A stretch of 64,000 nt of DNA from JALORV01 sp963707445 (GTDB lineage Bacteria; Pseudomonadota; Gammaproteobacteria; Burkholderiales; Burkholderiaceae_F). This document shows positions 10,924 to 19,688 of this stretch, one piece after another (within the stretch, counting starts at the first letter, position 1; every line of letters begins with the position of its first letter). The notes under the pieces were generated by a model. The model saw only the letters and a list, made by a program, of their open reading frames with translations. It searched no databases and had not been told where the DNA came from. A program made the translations under genes and the position numbers. The stretch lies in the NCBI GenBank assembly GCA_963707445.1, contig CAVPPW010000026.1, positions 1-64,000 on the forward strand, in the 5' to 3' direction.

Positions 10924-11259
10924 ATGCCTGCCACTTCACTGCACGATGAGCGCGTCGAGGATGCCGCCGAGCTCGAGCGCGGCGCGTTCAATGCCGCTTT
11001 CTACGAGTTGGGATTGCACCTGTACTGCGACAAGGGCACCTACCAGGCCCTGGCCGCCAATCCCAGCGAGCACGACCGCGTGCGGGGCTATCTCGAGCGC
11101 GAGCAGCCGCATCTGCTGCGCGCCTACGACGCGGATTTCCTCACCGACGCCGTGATCCGCGCCATGCAGCGCTGCCTGCAGTCATTGACCGCGAGCGCGA
11201 CGAGCGCCTTTCCTGAGGTCAACTGGACCGAAAAGCAGTGGGAAGAGGCGGGCTTCTGA
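10924..11259 (+). CDS. Hypothetical protein, divergent from the LysR gene
   Basis: A 111-residue soluble, acidic, helical protein with no recognised domain. It is rich in Glu and Ala, has aromatic residues near the middle (AFYELGLHLYCDKGTYQAL) and ends FPEVNWTEKQWEEAGF. The start at 10924 follows GGGAGAAG. Its head-to-head arrangement with the CbbR-like regulator suggests that it could be a target of that regulator. No function is proposed. Confidence 0.55.
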   Translation: MPATSLHDERVEDAAELERGAFNAAFYELGLHLYCDKGTYQALAANPSEHDRVRGYLEREQPHLLRAYDADFLTDAVIRAMQRCLQSLTASATSAFPEVNWTEKQWEEAGF

Positions 11260-11697
11260 GTCTTGTCATCGGATAGGCGCGCAACGGCACTGAACGGCTG
11301 CGAACGCACGGAGCGCGGCAAGCCGGCCGCCTCGACCGACCGCGGCGCGATCTGCGTTCTGGTCGCAGCCGATCGCCTACGGACGTGACCGGCTCGCGCC
11401 GGCCACTGCCCGCCGCCGCGCTTGCACCAATCATCCGGACGCCGTTGCGTCCGCTCGCCTGCCTCCACCGGAGGGCGCCTCGAAATCGGCAGCGACACGA
11501 CCGGCATGATCGCTGCTGTGCGGCAGCACAGCATTGCCGGCATGCGCTCGTTCGTCGCTTTTTTTCCGGAAGTTGACTGCGGTCAAGCGCCTTTTTCTGA
11601 CCGCCGTCCGACCATCACGCGCTCCGTCACGGGCGCCAGGTCGACACAGAAGCGACTGAGATGTGTTTCATTCGTGACGCATTCAGGGAGACAGGAA
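11260..11697. other. Non-coding gap before the TTT operon
   Basis: This 438-base gap holds no gene that I can support; the open frames in it are short and lack family resemblance. The only clear element is the TTGAC-N4-GTCAA palindrome at 11573-11586. The AGGGAGACAGGAA purine run just before 11698 serves the next gene. Confidence 0.6.
11573..11586. promoter_or_regulatory. FNR-like operator upstream of tctC
   Basis: TTGACTGCGGTCAA is a perfect TTGAC-N4-GTCAA inverted repeat 111 bases before the tctC start. The Fnr/Dnr consensus is TTGAT-N4-ATCAA. The same half-sites and spacing occur at 16405-16418 beside the Crp/Fnr gene. No convincing -10 box is visible at the expected distance downstream. 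Confidence 0.6.
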
Positions 11698-12723
11698 ATG
11701 AGAGAGTTCGGATCACACCGTGCAGGCCGCTCGCTCACGTTTGCGGCCTCGATAGTGCTGGCGGCTGCGGCGCCGACCGCGACTGCACAGGCGCCGGCCT
11801 GGGAGCCCTCCAAGCCCGTGGAATTCGTCGTGCCGGCGGGCACTGGCGGGGGCGCCGATCAGATGGCGCGCCTGCTGCAAGGCGTCATCAGCAAGAACAA
11901 TCTGATGAAGCAGCCTCTGATCGTCGTTAACAAGTCCGGCGGCGCCGGAGCGGAAGGTTTCCTCGCGGTAAAGGAAGCCAAGGGTGATCCGCACAAGATC
12001 ATCATCACGCTGTCGAACCTGTTCACCACGCCGCTCGCGACCGGCGTGCCGTTCAACTGGAAGGATCTGACGCCGGTGTCGATGCTGGCGCTCGATCAGT
12101 TCGTGCTGTGGGTCAATGCCGAGTCGCCTTACAAGACCGCGAAAGACTATCTCGCTGCGGCCAAAGGTTCGACCCCGAACAAGATCGATGGGCGGCACCG
12201 GGTCGAAGCAGGAGGACCAGATCATCACCGCCGCGATCGAGAAGGCGGCCGGCGTCAAGTTCACCTATGTGCCGTTCAAGGGCGGCGGCGACGTCGCGGT
12301 GCAACTGGTCGGCAAGCACGTCGACTCGACCGTCAACAATCCGATCGAAGCGGTTGCCCAATGGCGCGCCGGCAAGCTGCGCCCGCTGTGCGTGTTCGAC
12401 GATCAGCGCATGCCCTACAAGGCCAAGGTGACCGAGACGATGTCGTGGAACGATATCCCCACCTGCAAGGAATCCGGCGTGCCGATGGACTACGTGATGC
12501 TGCGCGGCATCTTCATGCCAGGTGGTGTCACCAAGGAACAGGTCGACTACTACGTCGATGTGTTCAAGAAGGTGCGCGAGACGCCGGAGTGGAAGAAGTT
12601 CATGGAAGACGGCGCATTTAACCAGACCTTCATGAGCGGCCCCGACTACGCGAAGTGGGTCGAGAAAGCCGAAGGCATGCACCGCGACCTGATGAAGGAA
12701 GCCGGGTTCCTGGCCAATACTGA
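11698..12723 (+). CDS. tctC: TctC/Bug-type substrate-binding protein of a TTT transporter (frameshifted)
   Basis: This is the periplasmic binding protein of a tripartite tricarboxylate transporter. A signal peptide covers residues 1-32 (ending ATAQA). Family hallmarks are VEFVVPAGTGGGADQMAR, the ligand loop around GGAGAEGF, and GGTGSKQEDQ. The frame changes near 12189, where a single extra base fits. The C-terminus reads KEAGFLAN and then meets tandem TGA codons at 12721-12726, one base out of frame; as written, the frame runs on into tctB. A hairpin follows at once, so I place the true stop there. The ligand is unknown. The shared operator with oxc makes oxalate or a related dicarboxylate a reasonable guess. 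Confidence 0.85.
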
Positions 12724-12725
12724 TG

Positions 12726-12765
12726 AGCCTGGTGCAGCCTGCGCTCGCGCGGTCTGCACCAGGGC
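12726..12765 (+). terminator. Hairpin between tctC and tctB
   Basis: Arms CCTGGTGCAG (12728-12737) and CTGCACCAGG (12754-12763) are perfectly complementary around a 16-base loop. There is no T-tract, so it is more likely a processing or stability element that raises binding-protein mRNA over the membrane-subunit mRNA than a full terminator. Such hairpins commonly follow binding-protein genes. Confidence 0.7.
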
Positions 12766-12799
12766 TTCACCGCGAGCCGTCGCATTCAAGCTCACAGCA

Positions 12800-13321
12800 A
12801 TGAGTGACAACCTGTCGCCCGCGGACGGCGATCGCGCGGCTGCGTCGACGCGAACTCTCGAAATCGCGGTCGCGTTGATCCTGTTCGTGCTCGGCGCGAT
12901 CGTCGTAATCGACAGTTACCGGCTGGGCTCGAAATGGGGTAGCGACGGTCCGCAGTCCGGCTACTTTCCTTTTTATATCGGCTTACTGCTCTGCATTGCG
13001 AGCGCAGTCACGCTGGCGAAGGCGGTGCAGAACAAATCGCTCGCCGATACGCCGTTTGTCTACCGCGAGCAGTTCAAGCGCGTGCTGACGATGCTGATTC
13101 CGGCGGCGATCTATGTGCTGCTTGTCAAGTTTCTCGGGATGTATGTCGCATCGGCGATCTATATCGCGTTCTTCATGATCTGGCTCGGCCACTACCCGTG
13201 GTGGAAGGGCATCGCCGTCGGCGTTGTAATCGACGCCATCTTCTTCGCGTTGTTCGAAGTTTGGTTCAAGGTGCCGTTGTTCAAAGGCGCGCTGGACCCG
13301 CTGGGCTTTCTCGGATATTGA
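12800..13321 (+). CDS. tctB: TctB small membrane subunit of a TTT transporter
   Basis: A 173-residue membrane protein with four hydrophobic segments. The first is VALILFVLGAIVVIDSYRL, and the typical SGYFPFYIGLLLCIASA follows. It is the small integral subunit that pairs with TctA. The ATG at 12800 is chosen because it follows the hairpin and starts a hydrophilic N-terminus (MSDNLSPADG). The frame is open back into tctC only because of the indel there. The ribosome site is weak. Confidence 0.85.
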   Translation: MSDNLSPADGDRAAASTRTLEIAVALILFVLGAIVVIDSYRLGSKWGSDGPQSGYFPFYIGLLLCIASAVTLAKAVQNKSLADTPFVYREQFKRVLTMLIPAAIYVLLVKFLGMYVASAIYIAFFMIWLGHYPWWKGIAVGVVIDAIFFALFEVWFKVPLFKGALDPLGFLGY

Positions 13322-13365
13322 CAATGCCGGATTCCGGCTTCTCGTTTTAGCGCTCGGAGCAAGGT

Positions 13366-14868
13366 TTGGACGAACTGAACGCCCTGCTGCACGGTTTCGC
13401 CGTCGTACTGACACCGTTCAACGTGTTGCTGATGCTGGTCGGCATCGTGCTCGGCGTCATCATCGGAGTGCTGCCGGGATTGGGTGGAGCCAATGGCGTC
13501 GCGATCCTGCTGCCGCTGACGTTCACGATGCCGCCCACGTCGGCGATCATCATGCTCTCGTGCATCTACTGGGGAGCACTGTTCGGCGGCGCCATCACGT
13601 CGATTCTGTTCAACATCCCCGGAGAACCGTGGTCGGTGGCAACCACCTTCGACGGCTACCCGATGGCAAAGCAGGGACGCGCCGGCGAGGCACTGACCGG
13701 CGCGTTTACTTCGTCCTTCGTCGGGGCGTTCTTCGCGGTGGTGATGATCACGTTTCTGGCGCCGTTGGTCGCGCAGTTCGCGCTGCAGTTCGGCCCGCCT
13801 GAATTCTTTGCCGTGTATCTGCTCACCTTCTGCAGTTTCATCGGCATGGGCAAGGGATCGCCGTGGAAGACGCTGGCGGCGATGACGCTCGGCTTCGGGC
13901 TCGCCGCTGTCGGCATGGACATGGTGACTGGCCAACTGCGGTTGATGTTCGGATTCACCGAGTTGATGCGCGGTTTCGACTTTCTGATTGCAGTGATCGG
14001 CCTGTTCGGTGTCGGCGAGATCCTGTTGACGATGGAGGAGCGGCTGTCTTTCACGGGGAAAACCGCAAAACTCAATCTGAAGGTCGTGCTGGAAACATGG
14101 AAGAAGCTGCCGAAGTATTGGCTGACGTCACTGCGCAGCTGCATCATCGGCTGCTGGATGGGGATCACACCGGGTGGCGCAACTCCCGCATCGTTCATGA
14201 GCTACGGGATAGCCAAGCGTTCATCGCGTGACGGCGCCAAGTTCGGCACCGGCCAGCTCGAAGGTGTAGTGGCGCCGGAAACCGCGGCACACGCGGCAGG
14301 CACTTCGGCATTGCTGCCGATGCTCGCGCTCGGAATTCCGGGGTCGCCGACCGCCGCCGTGCTGCTTGGCGGGCTGCTGATCTGGGGGCTGCAGCCGGGG
14401 CCGCTACTGTTCGTCGAGAAACAAGACTTCGTCTGGGGGCTGATCGCAAGCATGTACCTCGGTAACGTCGCCGGTCTGCTGATCGTGCTGACGTGCGTGC
14501 CGCTGTTCGCCGCGATACTGCGAATTCCGTTTTCGATCATCGCGCCGATCATCGTCGTGATTTGCGCGATCGGCGCCTACACCGTGCACAACGCGATGTT
14601 CGACATCTGGCTGATGCTGCTGTTCGGCGTTATCGGCTATGTGTTCAAGAAACTCGACTACCCGCTCGCACCGTTGGTTCTTGCGCTGGTGCTGGGCGAC
14701 CGCGCAGAGGATTCGTTTCGCCAGTCGATGCTGATCTCACAAGGCAACGTGAGCGTGTTCTTTTCGAACTGGCTGGTGGGAAGCATCACTGCGCTCGCGC
14801 TGGTGATGCTGTTCTGGCCCCTGATTTCGAAGGCGCTAGCGGTCATTCGCTCGCCCCAGCCCGTCTAG
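13366..14868 (+). CDS. tctA: TctA large membrane subunit of a TTT transporter
   Basis: A complete 500-residue permease with about eleven or twelve membrane spans. The two conserved family motifs are seen: GVLPGLGGANGVAILLPL near residue 35, and the mirrored PMLALGIPGSPTAAVLLGG near residue 320. It uses a TTG start preceded by GGAGCAAGG. It completes the tctC-B-A set; TTT systems move carboxylates by a secondary, ion-gradient-driven mechanism. Its 3' end and the following intergenic bases form a hairpin over the next gene's ribosome site. Confidence 0.9.
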   Translation: MDELNALLHGFAVVLTPFNVLLMLVGIVLGVIIGVLPGLGGANGVAILLPLTFTMPPTSAIIMLSCIYWGALFGGAITSILFNIPGEPWSVATTFDGYPMAKQGRAGEALTGAFTSSFVGAFFAVVMITFLAPLVAQFALQFGPPEFFAVYLLTFCSFIGMGKGSPWKTLAAMTLGFGLAAVGMDMVTGQLRLMFGFTELMRGFDFLIAVIGLFGVGEILLTMEERLSFTGKTAKLNLKVVLETWKKLPKYWLTSLRSCIIGCWMGITPGGATPASFMSYGIAKRSSRDGAKFGTGQLEGVVAPETAAHAAGTSALLPMLALGIPGSPTAAVLLGGLLIWGLQPGPLLFVEKQDFVWGLIASMYLGNVAGLLIVLTCVPLFAAILRIPFSIIAPIIVVICAIGAYTVHNAMFDIWLMLLFGVIGYVFKKLDYPLAPLVLALVLGDRAEDSFRQSMLISQGNVSVFFSNWLVGSITALALVMLFWPLISKALAVIRSPQPV

Positions 14869-14889
14869 TCCCTTCGCCGCACGAAGGAC
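14868..14889 (+). promoter_or_regulatory. Hairpin covering the ribosome site of the kinase-like/BON gene
   Basis: GTCCCTTCG pairs with CGAAGGAC across a five-base loop, with one bulged C. The downstream arm contains AAGGA, the Shine-Dalgarno sequence for the ATG at 14896, and the upstream arm begins at the tctA stop codon. Ribosomes finishing tctA could open it, coupling the two genes. The pairing is read from sequence; the role is inferred. Confidence 0.5.
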
Positions 14890-14895
14890 GCTGAC

Positions 14896-15729
14896 ATGCC
14901 TGTTGTTGCGCTGACCCAGGAGATGGGCTCGCTTTCCAAGGACGTGGCCAAAGCACTGGCTCGGGACCTCGGTCTGACGACGATGCGACACGAGGTGGTG
15001 GACCACGTCGCCAGCAAGATGCTGGTGTCGCGCAGCCTGATCAAGCGGCTGCGGGAGGGCAAGGCCGGCACCATCGAGCGGCTGACGGCCGACCGTGAGG
15101 GCATGGCGATCTACTCGGCCGAGGAAGTGCTGGAAATCGCGGCGCGCGGCAACGTCGTGCTGCGCGGCTGGGGCGCGACGTGCCTGCTGCGGGCGGTGCC
15201 GCATGTGGTATGCGTGCGCGTAACACGGCCTTTCGCCAAGCGGGTCGAATGGCTGCTGGCGCACCTGGACACCGATGACGCCGAGTTTGCCGCGGATGAG
15301 ATCCGGCGTAGCGACCAGGCGCATGCAGCGCGCATGCACGCGCAGTTCGGCGTGACCTGGGGCGATCCATTGCTGTATGACCTCGTGCTGAACACCGACC
15401 GGATCTCGGTCGAAAGCTGCGTGCAGCAGATCCGTGCGCTGATAGAGCGGCCCGAATTTTCGGAAACGGAAGCGTCTCGAGCGCTGCTGCAGGGCCTTGC
15501 GCTGCAGGCGCGAGTGCGCGCGGCGCTGAAGGCCGATGAGCGCACGCGCGACGTGAATGTCGTGATCGAAAGCACTGCAGGCCGCGTCGCGTTGCGCGGC
15601 ATCGTGGCCACTGCCGAAGAGCTCGCCGCGACCGCGCAGGTCGCTGCGACCGCGCCGGGCGTGACCGACATCGACAATCAGTTACGCGTGATGGCCACTT
15701 CGCGCCAATTCCCTTCCGCGCGGGCCTGA
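14896..15729 (+). CDS. Cytidylate-kinase-like protein with C-terminal BON domain
   Basis: A 277-residue protein. Residues 1-185 resemble the cytidylate-kinase-like family, beginning MPVVALTQEMGSLSKDVAKA where the family P-loop (GSGG[KR]) would lie; here it is degenerate. Residues 195-275 look like a BON domain (RVRAALKADERTRDVNV, RVALRGIVATAEE, ending GVTDIDNQLRVM), a fold usually found in the envelope, although no signal peptide is seen. It follows tctA by 27 bases with a hairpin over its ribosome site, so it belongs to the transporter operon. Function unknown; a nucleotide- or ligand-sensing role beside the transporter is speculation. Confidence 0.75.
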   Translation: MPVVALTQEMGSLSKDVAKALARDLGLTTMRHEVVDHVASKMLVSRSLIKRLREGKAGTIERLTADREGMAIYSAEEVLEIAARGNVVLRGWGATCLLRAVPHVVCVRVTRPFAKRVEWLLAHLDTDDAEFAADEIRRSDQAHAARMHAQFGVTWGDPLLYDLVLNTDRISVESCVQQIRALIERPEFSETEASRALLQGLALQARVRAALKADERTRDVNVVIESTAGRVALRGIVATAEELAATAQVAATAPGVTDIDNQLRVMATSRQFPSARA

Positions 15730-15742
15730 ATCACGACGCGCT

Positions 15743-16357
15743 TCAGATCTTGCCGCGCTGCTTCAGCCGGCTCAGTGTTTCGGCCGACAGGTTGAGGTAC
15801 GCCGCCAGCTCCTTCTTCGGTATCCGTTCGACGAGGTCCGGGTGCTTGCGCTCGAATCGGCGCACGCGCCCCGGCGCGTCGAGCAGATGCAGCGTGATCG
15901 TGTGCGCCATGATCTCGCTCATCAGCCGCATCACCTCGTGCTCGAACAACGCCTTGAACTTGGGGTGGCGGTCCATGAACGCAACCCAGGTCGGCATCGG
16001 CAGCTTGGCGACGCGCGCCTTGGTGAGGCAGGTGATGCTGTACGGCGTCGGCGTGTTCAGGCGCCACGCCGCGTAGCTGGTCTCGATGTCGCGCTCGTCG
16101 GCGAAGCGCAGGACCATCTCCCGACCCGCTGCATTGGTGACGACGCGCTTCAGGATGCCGTCGAGCACGAAGTACTGCTCCATCTCGTGCACGCCCTGCT
16201 CGAGCAGGCTCTCGCCCTTGGCGCCGTCGACGACGAGCAGATGACGCTCGAGCTCCTTGCGCTCGTCTTCGCTCATCTCCTTGAGCACGATGTTCTGCGC
16301 GAGCTGGGCGCGGATGACATTGCGCTCGGGGTGGTTGTCGATGGGAATCGCGGTCAT
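15743..16357 (-). CDS. Crp/Fnr family transcriptional regulator
   Basis: A 204-residue regulator with an N-terminal cyclic-nucleotide-type beta barrel (EQYFVLDGILKRVVTN) and a C-terminal helix-turn-helix (KKELAAYLNLSAETLSRLKQ). The recognition helix carries E-x2-S-R, the residues with which Fnr reads TTGA half-sites. No N-terminal Cys cluster for an iron-sulfur centre is present, so oxygen sensing by Fnr's mechanism is unlikely. It lies head to head with oxc, and a TTGAC-N4-GTCAA palindrome sits 47 bases before its start. It is probably the regulator of the oxalate genes and of itself. Confidence 0.88.
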   Translation of the reverse strand: MTAIPIDNHPERNVIRAQLAQNIVLKEMSEDERKELERHLLVVDGAKGESLLEQGVHEMEQYFVLDGILKRVVTNAAGREMVLRFADERDIETSYAAWRLNTPTPYSITCLTKARVAKLPMPTWVAFMDRHPKFKALFEHEVMRLMSEIMAHTITLHLLDAPGRVRRFERKHPDLVERIPKKELAAYLNLSAETLSRLKQRGKI

Positions 16358-16404
16358 TCGGCGGTGGCGGCGGCGCGCGGCAGCGCGCGCTCAAACCGAA
16401 AAAG

Positions 16405-16418
16405 TTGACCCCGGTCAA
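16405..16418. promoter_or_regulatory. FNR-like operator between the Crp/Fnr gene and oxc
   Basis: TTGACCCCGGTCAA repeats the TTGAC-N4-GTCAA pattern found before tctC. Its centre (16411.5) lies about 42 bases upstream of the start expected from the -10 box at 16442. That is the usual position for a class II Crp/Fnr activator. It also lies 47 bases from the divergent regulator start. Confidence 0.65.
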
Positions 16419-16441
16419 CGGCGATCCGGCGGTCGATTCCC

Positions 16442-16447
16442 TATGAT
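16442..16447 (+). promoter_or_regulatory. Candidate -10 box of the oxc promoter
   Basis: TATGAT matches the sigma-70 -10 consensus at five of six positions. It is followed by AAAT in an otherwise GC-rich region. No -35 box is evident at 17 bases upstream; the activator site occupies that region, as expected for an activated promoter. Confidence 0.55.
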
Positions 16448-16546
16448 AAATCTGCCCTCCCCCTCCCGATATTTGTCAGCCGCTTGCGGATCGCCGACGA
16501 TCGAATTCGTCCGTCCGCATCGGACCAGGTCCCCAAGGAGAAACCC

Positions 16547-18331
16547 ATGTCCGCAGTCCTCAAGCCGGGCACCGCCTCGACGGTGAGCGGCGACGCCGAC
16601 GTGAAGACCGACGAGACGATCGACGGCTTCCAGCTCGTCATCGATGCGCTCAAGCTCAACGGCATCGACACGATCTTCGGCCTGCCCGGCATCCCGATTA
16701 CCGACCTCACGCGCAAGCTGCCAGCGCGCAGGCCTGCGCGTGATCTCGTTCCGGCACGAGCAGAACGCCGGCTACGCCGCGTCGATCGCCGGCTTCCTGA
16801 CGCAGAAGCCGGGCATCTGCCTCACGGTGTCCGCGCCCGGCTTCCTCAACGGCCTGACGGCGCTCGCGCAACGCGACGACCAACTGCTTTCCGATGATCC
16901 TGATCAGCGGCTCGTCCGAGCGCGAGATCGTCGACCTGCAGCAGGGCGACTACGAGGAGATGGACCAGCTCGCGATCGCCAAGCCGCTCGCCAAGGCCGC
17001 GTTCCGCGTGCTGCACGCCGAGGACATCGGCGTGGGCGTCGCGCGCGCGATCCGCGCCGCGCGTCTCCGGCCGTCCGGGCGGCGTCTATCTCGACCTGCC
17101 GGCCAAGCTGTTCCCGCAGACGATCGACGCCGAGGCCGGCAGGAAGTCGCTGATCAAGGTCGTCGATCCGGCGCCGCGCCAGATTCCCGCGCCGGACGCC
17201 GTGCAAGCGCGCGCTCGACCTGCTCAAGGGCGCGAAGCGGCCGCTGATCATCCTCGGCAAGGGCGCGGCGTACGCGCAGGCCGATGCGGACATCCGCGCG
17301 CTGGTCGAAAAGACCGGCATCCCCTACCTGCCGATGTCGATGGCCAAGGGCCTGCTGCCCGACACGCACGAGCAGTCGGCGTCCGCGGCGCGCTCGTACG
17401 TGCTGCCGGAAGCCGACGTCGTGATGCTGATCGGCGCGCGCCTCAACTGGCTGCTCTCGCACGGCAAGGGCAAGACGTGGGGCGGCAGCGACGCCGAAGG
17501 CGTGGGGCGGCCAGAAGTTCGTGCAGATCGACATCTCGCCGCAGGAAGCCGACAGCAACGTGCGCATCGACGCGCCGGTCGTCGGCGACATCGGCTCGTG
17601 CGTCGCGGCGCTGCTCGCGGGCGATCGGACGCGAACTGGCCGAAGCCGCCCGCCGAGTGGCTCGACGCCATCGCCGAGCGCAAGGACCAAGAACGTCGCG
17701 AAGATGGCGGAGACGCTCGCGAAGAACCCGTCGCCGATGAACTTCCACAGCGCGCTCAACGTCGTGCGCGACATCGTCAAGGCGAATCCGGACGCGATCC
17801 TCGTCAACGAGGGCGCGAACGCGCTCGACTTCACGCGCAGCATCGTCGACATGTACAAGCCGCGCAAGCGCATCGACGTCGGCACGTGGGGCGATCATGG
17901 GCATCGGCATGGGCTATTCGCGTCGCCGCCGCCGTCGTGACCGGCCAGCAGGTGATCGCGGTCGAGGGCGACAGCGCCTTCGGCTTCTCCGGCATGGAGA
18001 CGCGAGACGATCTGCCGCTACAACCTGCCGGTGTGCGTCGTGATCATGAACAACAACGGCGTCTACCGCGGCGACGAGAGTGAATCCGACCGGCGGACGC
18101 GATCCGTCGCCGCTGGTGTTCGTCAAGGACGCGCGCTACGAGAAGCTGATGGAGGCCTTCGGCGGCGTCGGCGTGCATGGCCACGACGCCGGACGAGCTG
18201 CGCAAGCGCGATGGAAGAGGCGATCCGCTCGCGCAGGCCCACGCTGATCAACGCGGTCATCGACGAGGCAGGCGGCACGGAGAGCGGCCGCATCACGAGC
18301 CTCAATCCCACCGCGAAGAAGAAGGCCGTGA
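16547..18331 (+). CDS. oxc: Oxalyl-CoA decarboxylase (many frameshifts)
   Basis: A TPP enzyme that converts oxalyl-CoA to formyl-CoA and CO2. Seen across frames: FGLPGIPITDLTRK, SFRHEQNAGYAASIAGF (carrying the TPP glutamate), ILISGSSEREIVDLQQGDYE, and the TPP-Mg motif GDSAFGFSGME followed by VCVVIMNNNGVYRG. About a dozen frame changes (first near 16720, 16880 and 17055) must be joined to read the expected chain of roughly 580 residues. All motifs survive, so sequence error is more likely than decay. AAGGAG lies 6 bases before the ATG. The end (TGA at 18329-18331, after NPTAKKKA) also needs one shift. Confidence 0.9.
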
Positions 18332-18396
18332 CGGCGCATCGCGCACCGGCTCGCAGCAGCGCATTCGGAACGACGGCATCGCATCAGGGGAACGTA

Positions 18397-19649
18397 ATGG
18401 GCAAGGCACTGGACGGCGTCCGCATCCTGGACTTCACGCACGTGCAGTCGGGACCGACGTGCACGCAGCTGCTCGCGTGGCTCGGCGCCGACGTGATCAA
18501 GGTCGAGCGCGCGGGCGAAGGCGACATCACGCGCGGCCAGCTGCGCGACATCCCGGACGTGGACAGCCTCTACTTCACGATGCTGAACCACAACAAGCGC
18601 TCGATCACGGTCGACGCCAAGAACCCGAAGGGCAAGGCGGTCCTCGAGGCGCTGGTCAAGAACTGCGACGTGCTGGTCGAGAACTTCGCGCCCGGCGCGC
18701 TCGACCGCATGGGCTTCACCTGGGAGCACATCCAGCGAGCTCAACCCGCGGATGATCGTCGCGTCGGTCAAGGGCTTCGGCCCCGGGCCGTACGAGGACT
18801 GCAAGGTCTACGAGAACGTCGCGCAGTGCGCCGGCGGCTCGGCGTCGACGACCGGCTTCGACGACGGCCCGCCGCTCGTCACCGGCGCGCAGATCGGCGA
18901 CTCGCGGCACCGGACTGCACCTGGCGCTCGGCATCGTCGCGGCGCTGTACCAGCGCAACACGACCGGCCGCGGCCAGAAGGTGCTGGCCGCGATGCAGGA
19001 CGGCGTGCTCAATCTGTGCCGCGTGAAGCTGCGCGACCAGCAGCGGCTCGCCCGCACGCAGCGTGATGGAGGAGTACCCGCAGTATCCGAACGGCAAGTT
19101 CGGCGACGCCGTGCCGCGCGCCGGCAACGCGTCGGGCGGCGGCCAGCCGGGCTGGATCCTGAAGTGCAAGGGCTGGGAGACCGATCCCAACGCGTACATC
19201 TACTTCATCACGCAGGCGCCGGTGTGGAAGGACATCTGCGAGGTGATCGGCCGGCCGGAGTGGCTGACCGACCCGCGCTACGCGACGCCGAAGGCGCGGC
19301 TGCCGCACCTGATGGAGATCTTCGGCGAGATCGAGGAGTGGACGATGACCAAGACCAAGTTCGAGGCGATGGACATCCTCAACAAGCACGACATCCCGTG
19401 CGGGCCGATCCTGTCGATGAAGGAGATCGCCGAGGAGCCGTCGCTGCGCAAGACCGGCACCGTCGTCGAGGTCGATCATCCCGACGCGCGGCAAGTACCT
19501 GACGGTCGGCAATCCGATCAAGATGTCGGACAGCCCGACCGACGTGACGCGCTCGCCGCTGCTCGGCGAGCACACCGACGAAGTGCTGGCCGAGCTCGGC
19601 TACGGCAAGGAGCGACATCGCCGCGCTGCGCGCCGACAAGGCGATCTGA
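18397..19649 (+). CDS. frc: Formyl-CoA:oxalate CoA-transferase (frameshifted)
   Basis: A CaiB/BaiF class III CoA-transferase that moves CoA from formyl-CoA to oxalate, closing the cycle with Oxc. The N-terminus MGKALDGVRILDFTHVQSGP and the internal VKLRDQQRLAR and EEYPQYPNGKFGDAVPR match the Oxalobacter enzyme closely. The catalytic Asp is expected in the LREL/VD region just before YFTMLNHNKRSITVD. Frame changes near 18735, 18905, 19055, 19490 and 19612 all join without loss. The chain is about 417 residues. AGGGGA precedes the ATG, 65 bases after oxc. Confidence 0.92.
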
Positions 19650-19688
19650 ACGTCCACGCGATCCGACGCGATGAACGAGGAAACGACC

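Noticed and set aside
11260..11543. A 139-codon minus-strand frame reaching into the gap before tctC
   Set aside because: It is Arg/Pro-rich, has no ribosome site and no recognisable domain, and it overlaps the 10924 gene on the other strand.
12116..13321. A TctC-TctB fusion protein
   Set aside because: Tandem TGA codons one base out of frame mark the TctC end, and a strong hairpin and a normal TctB start follow. An indel explains the read-through.
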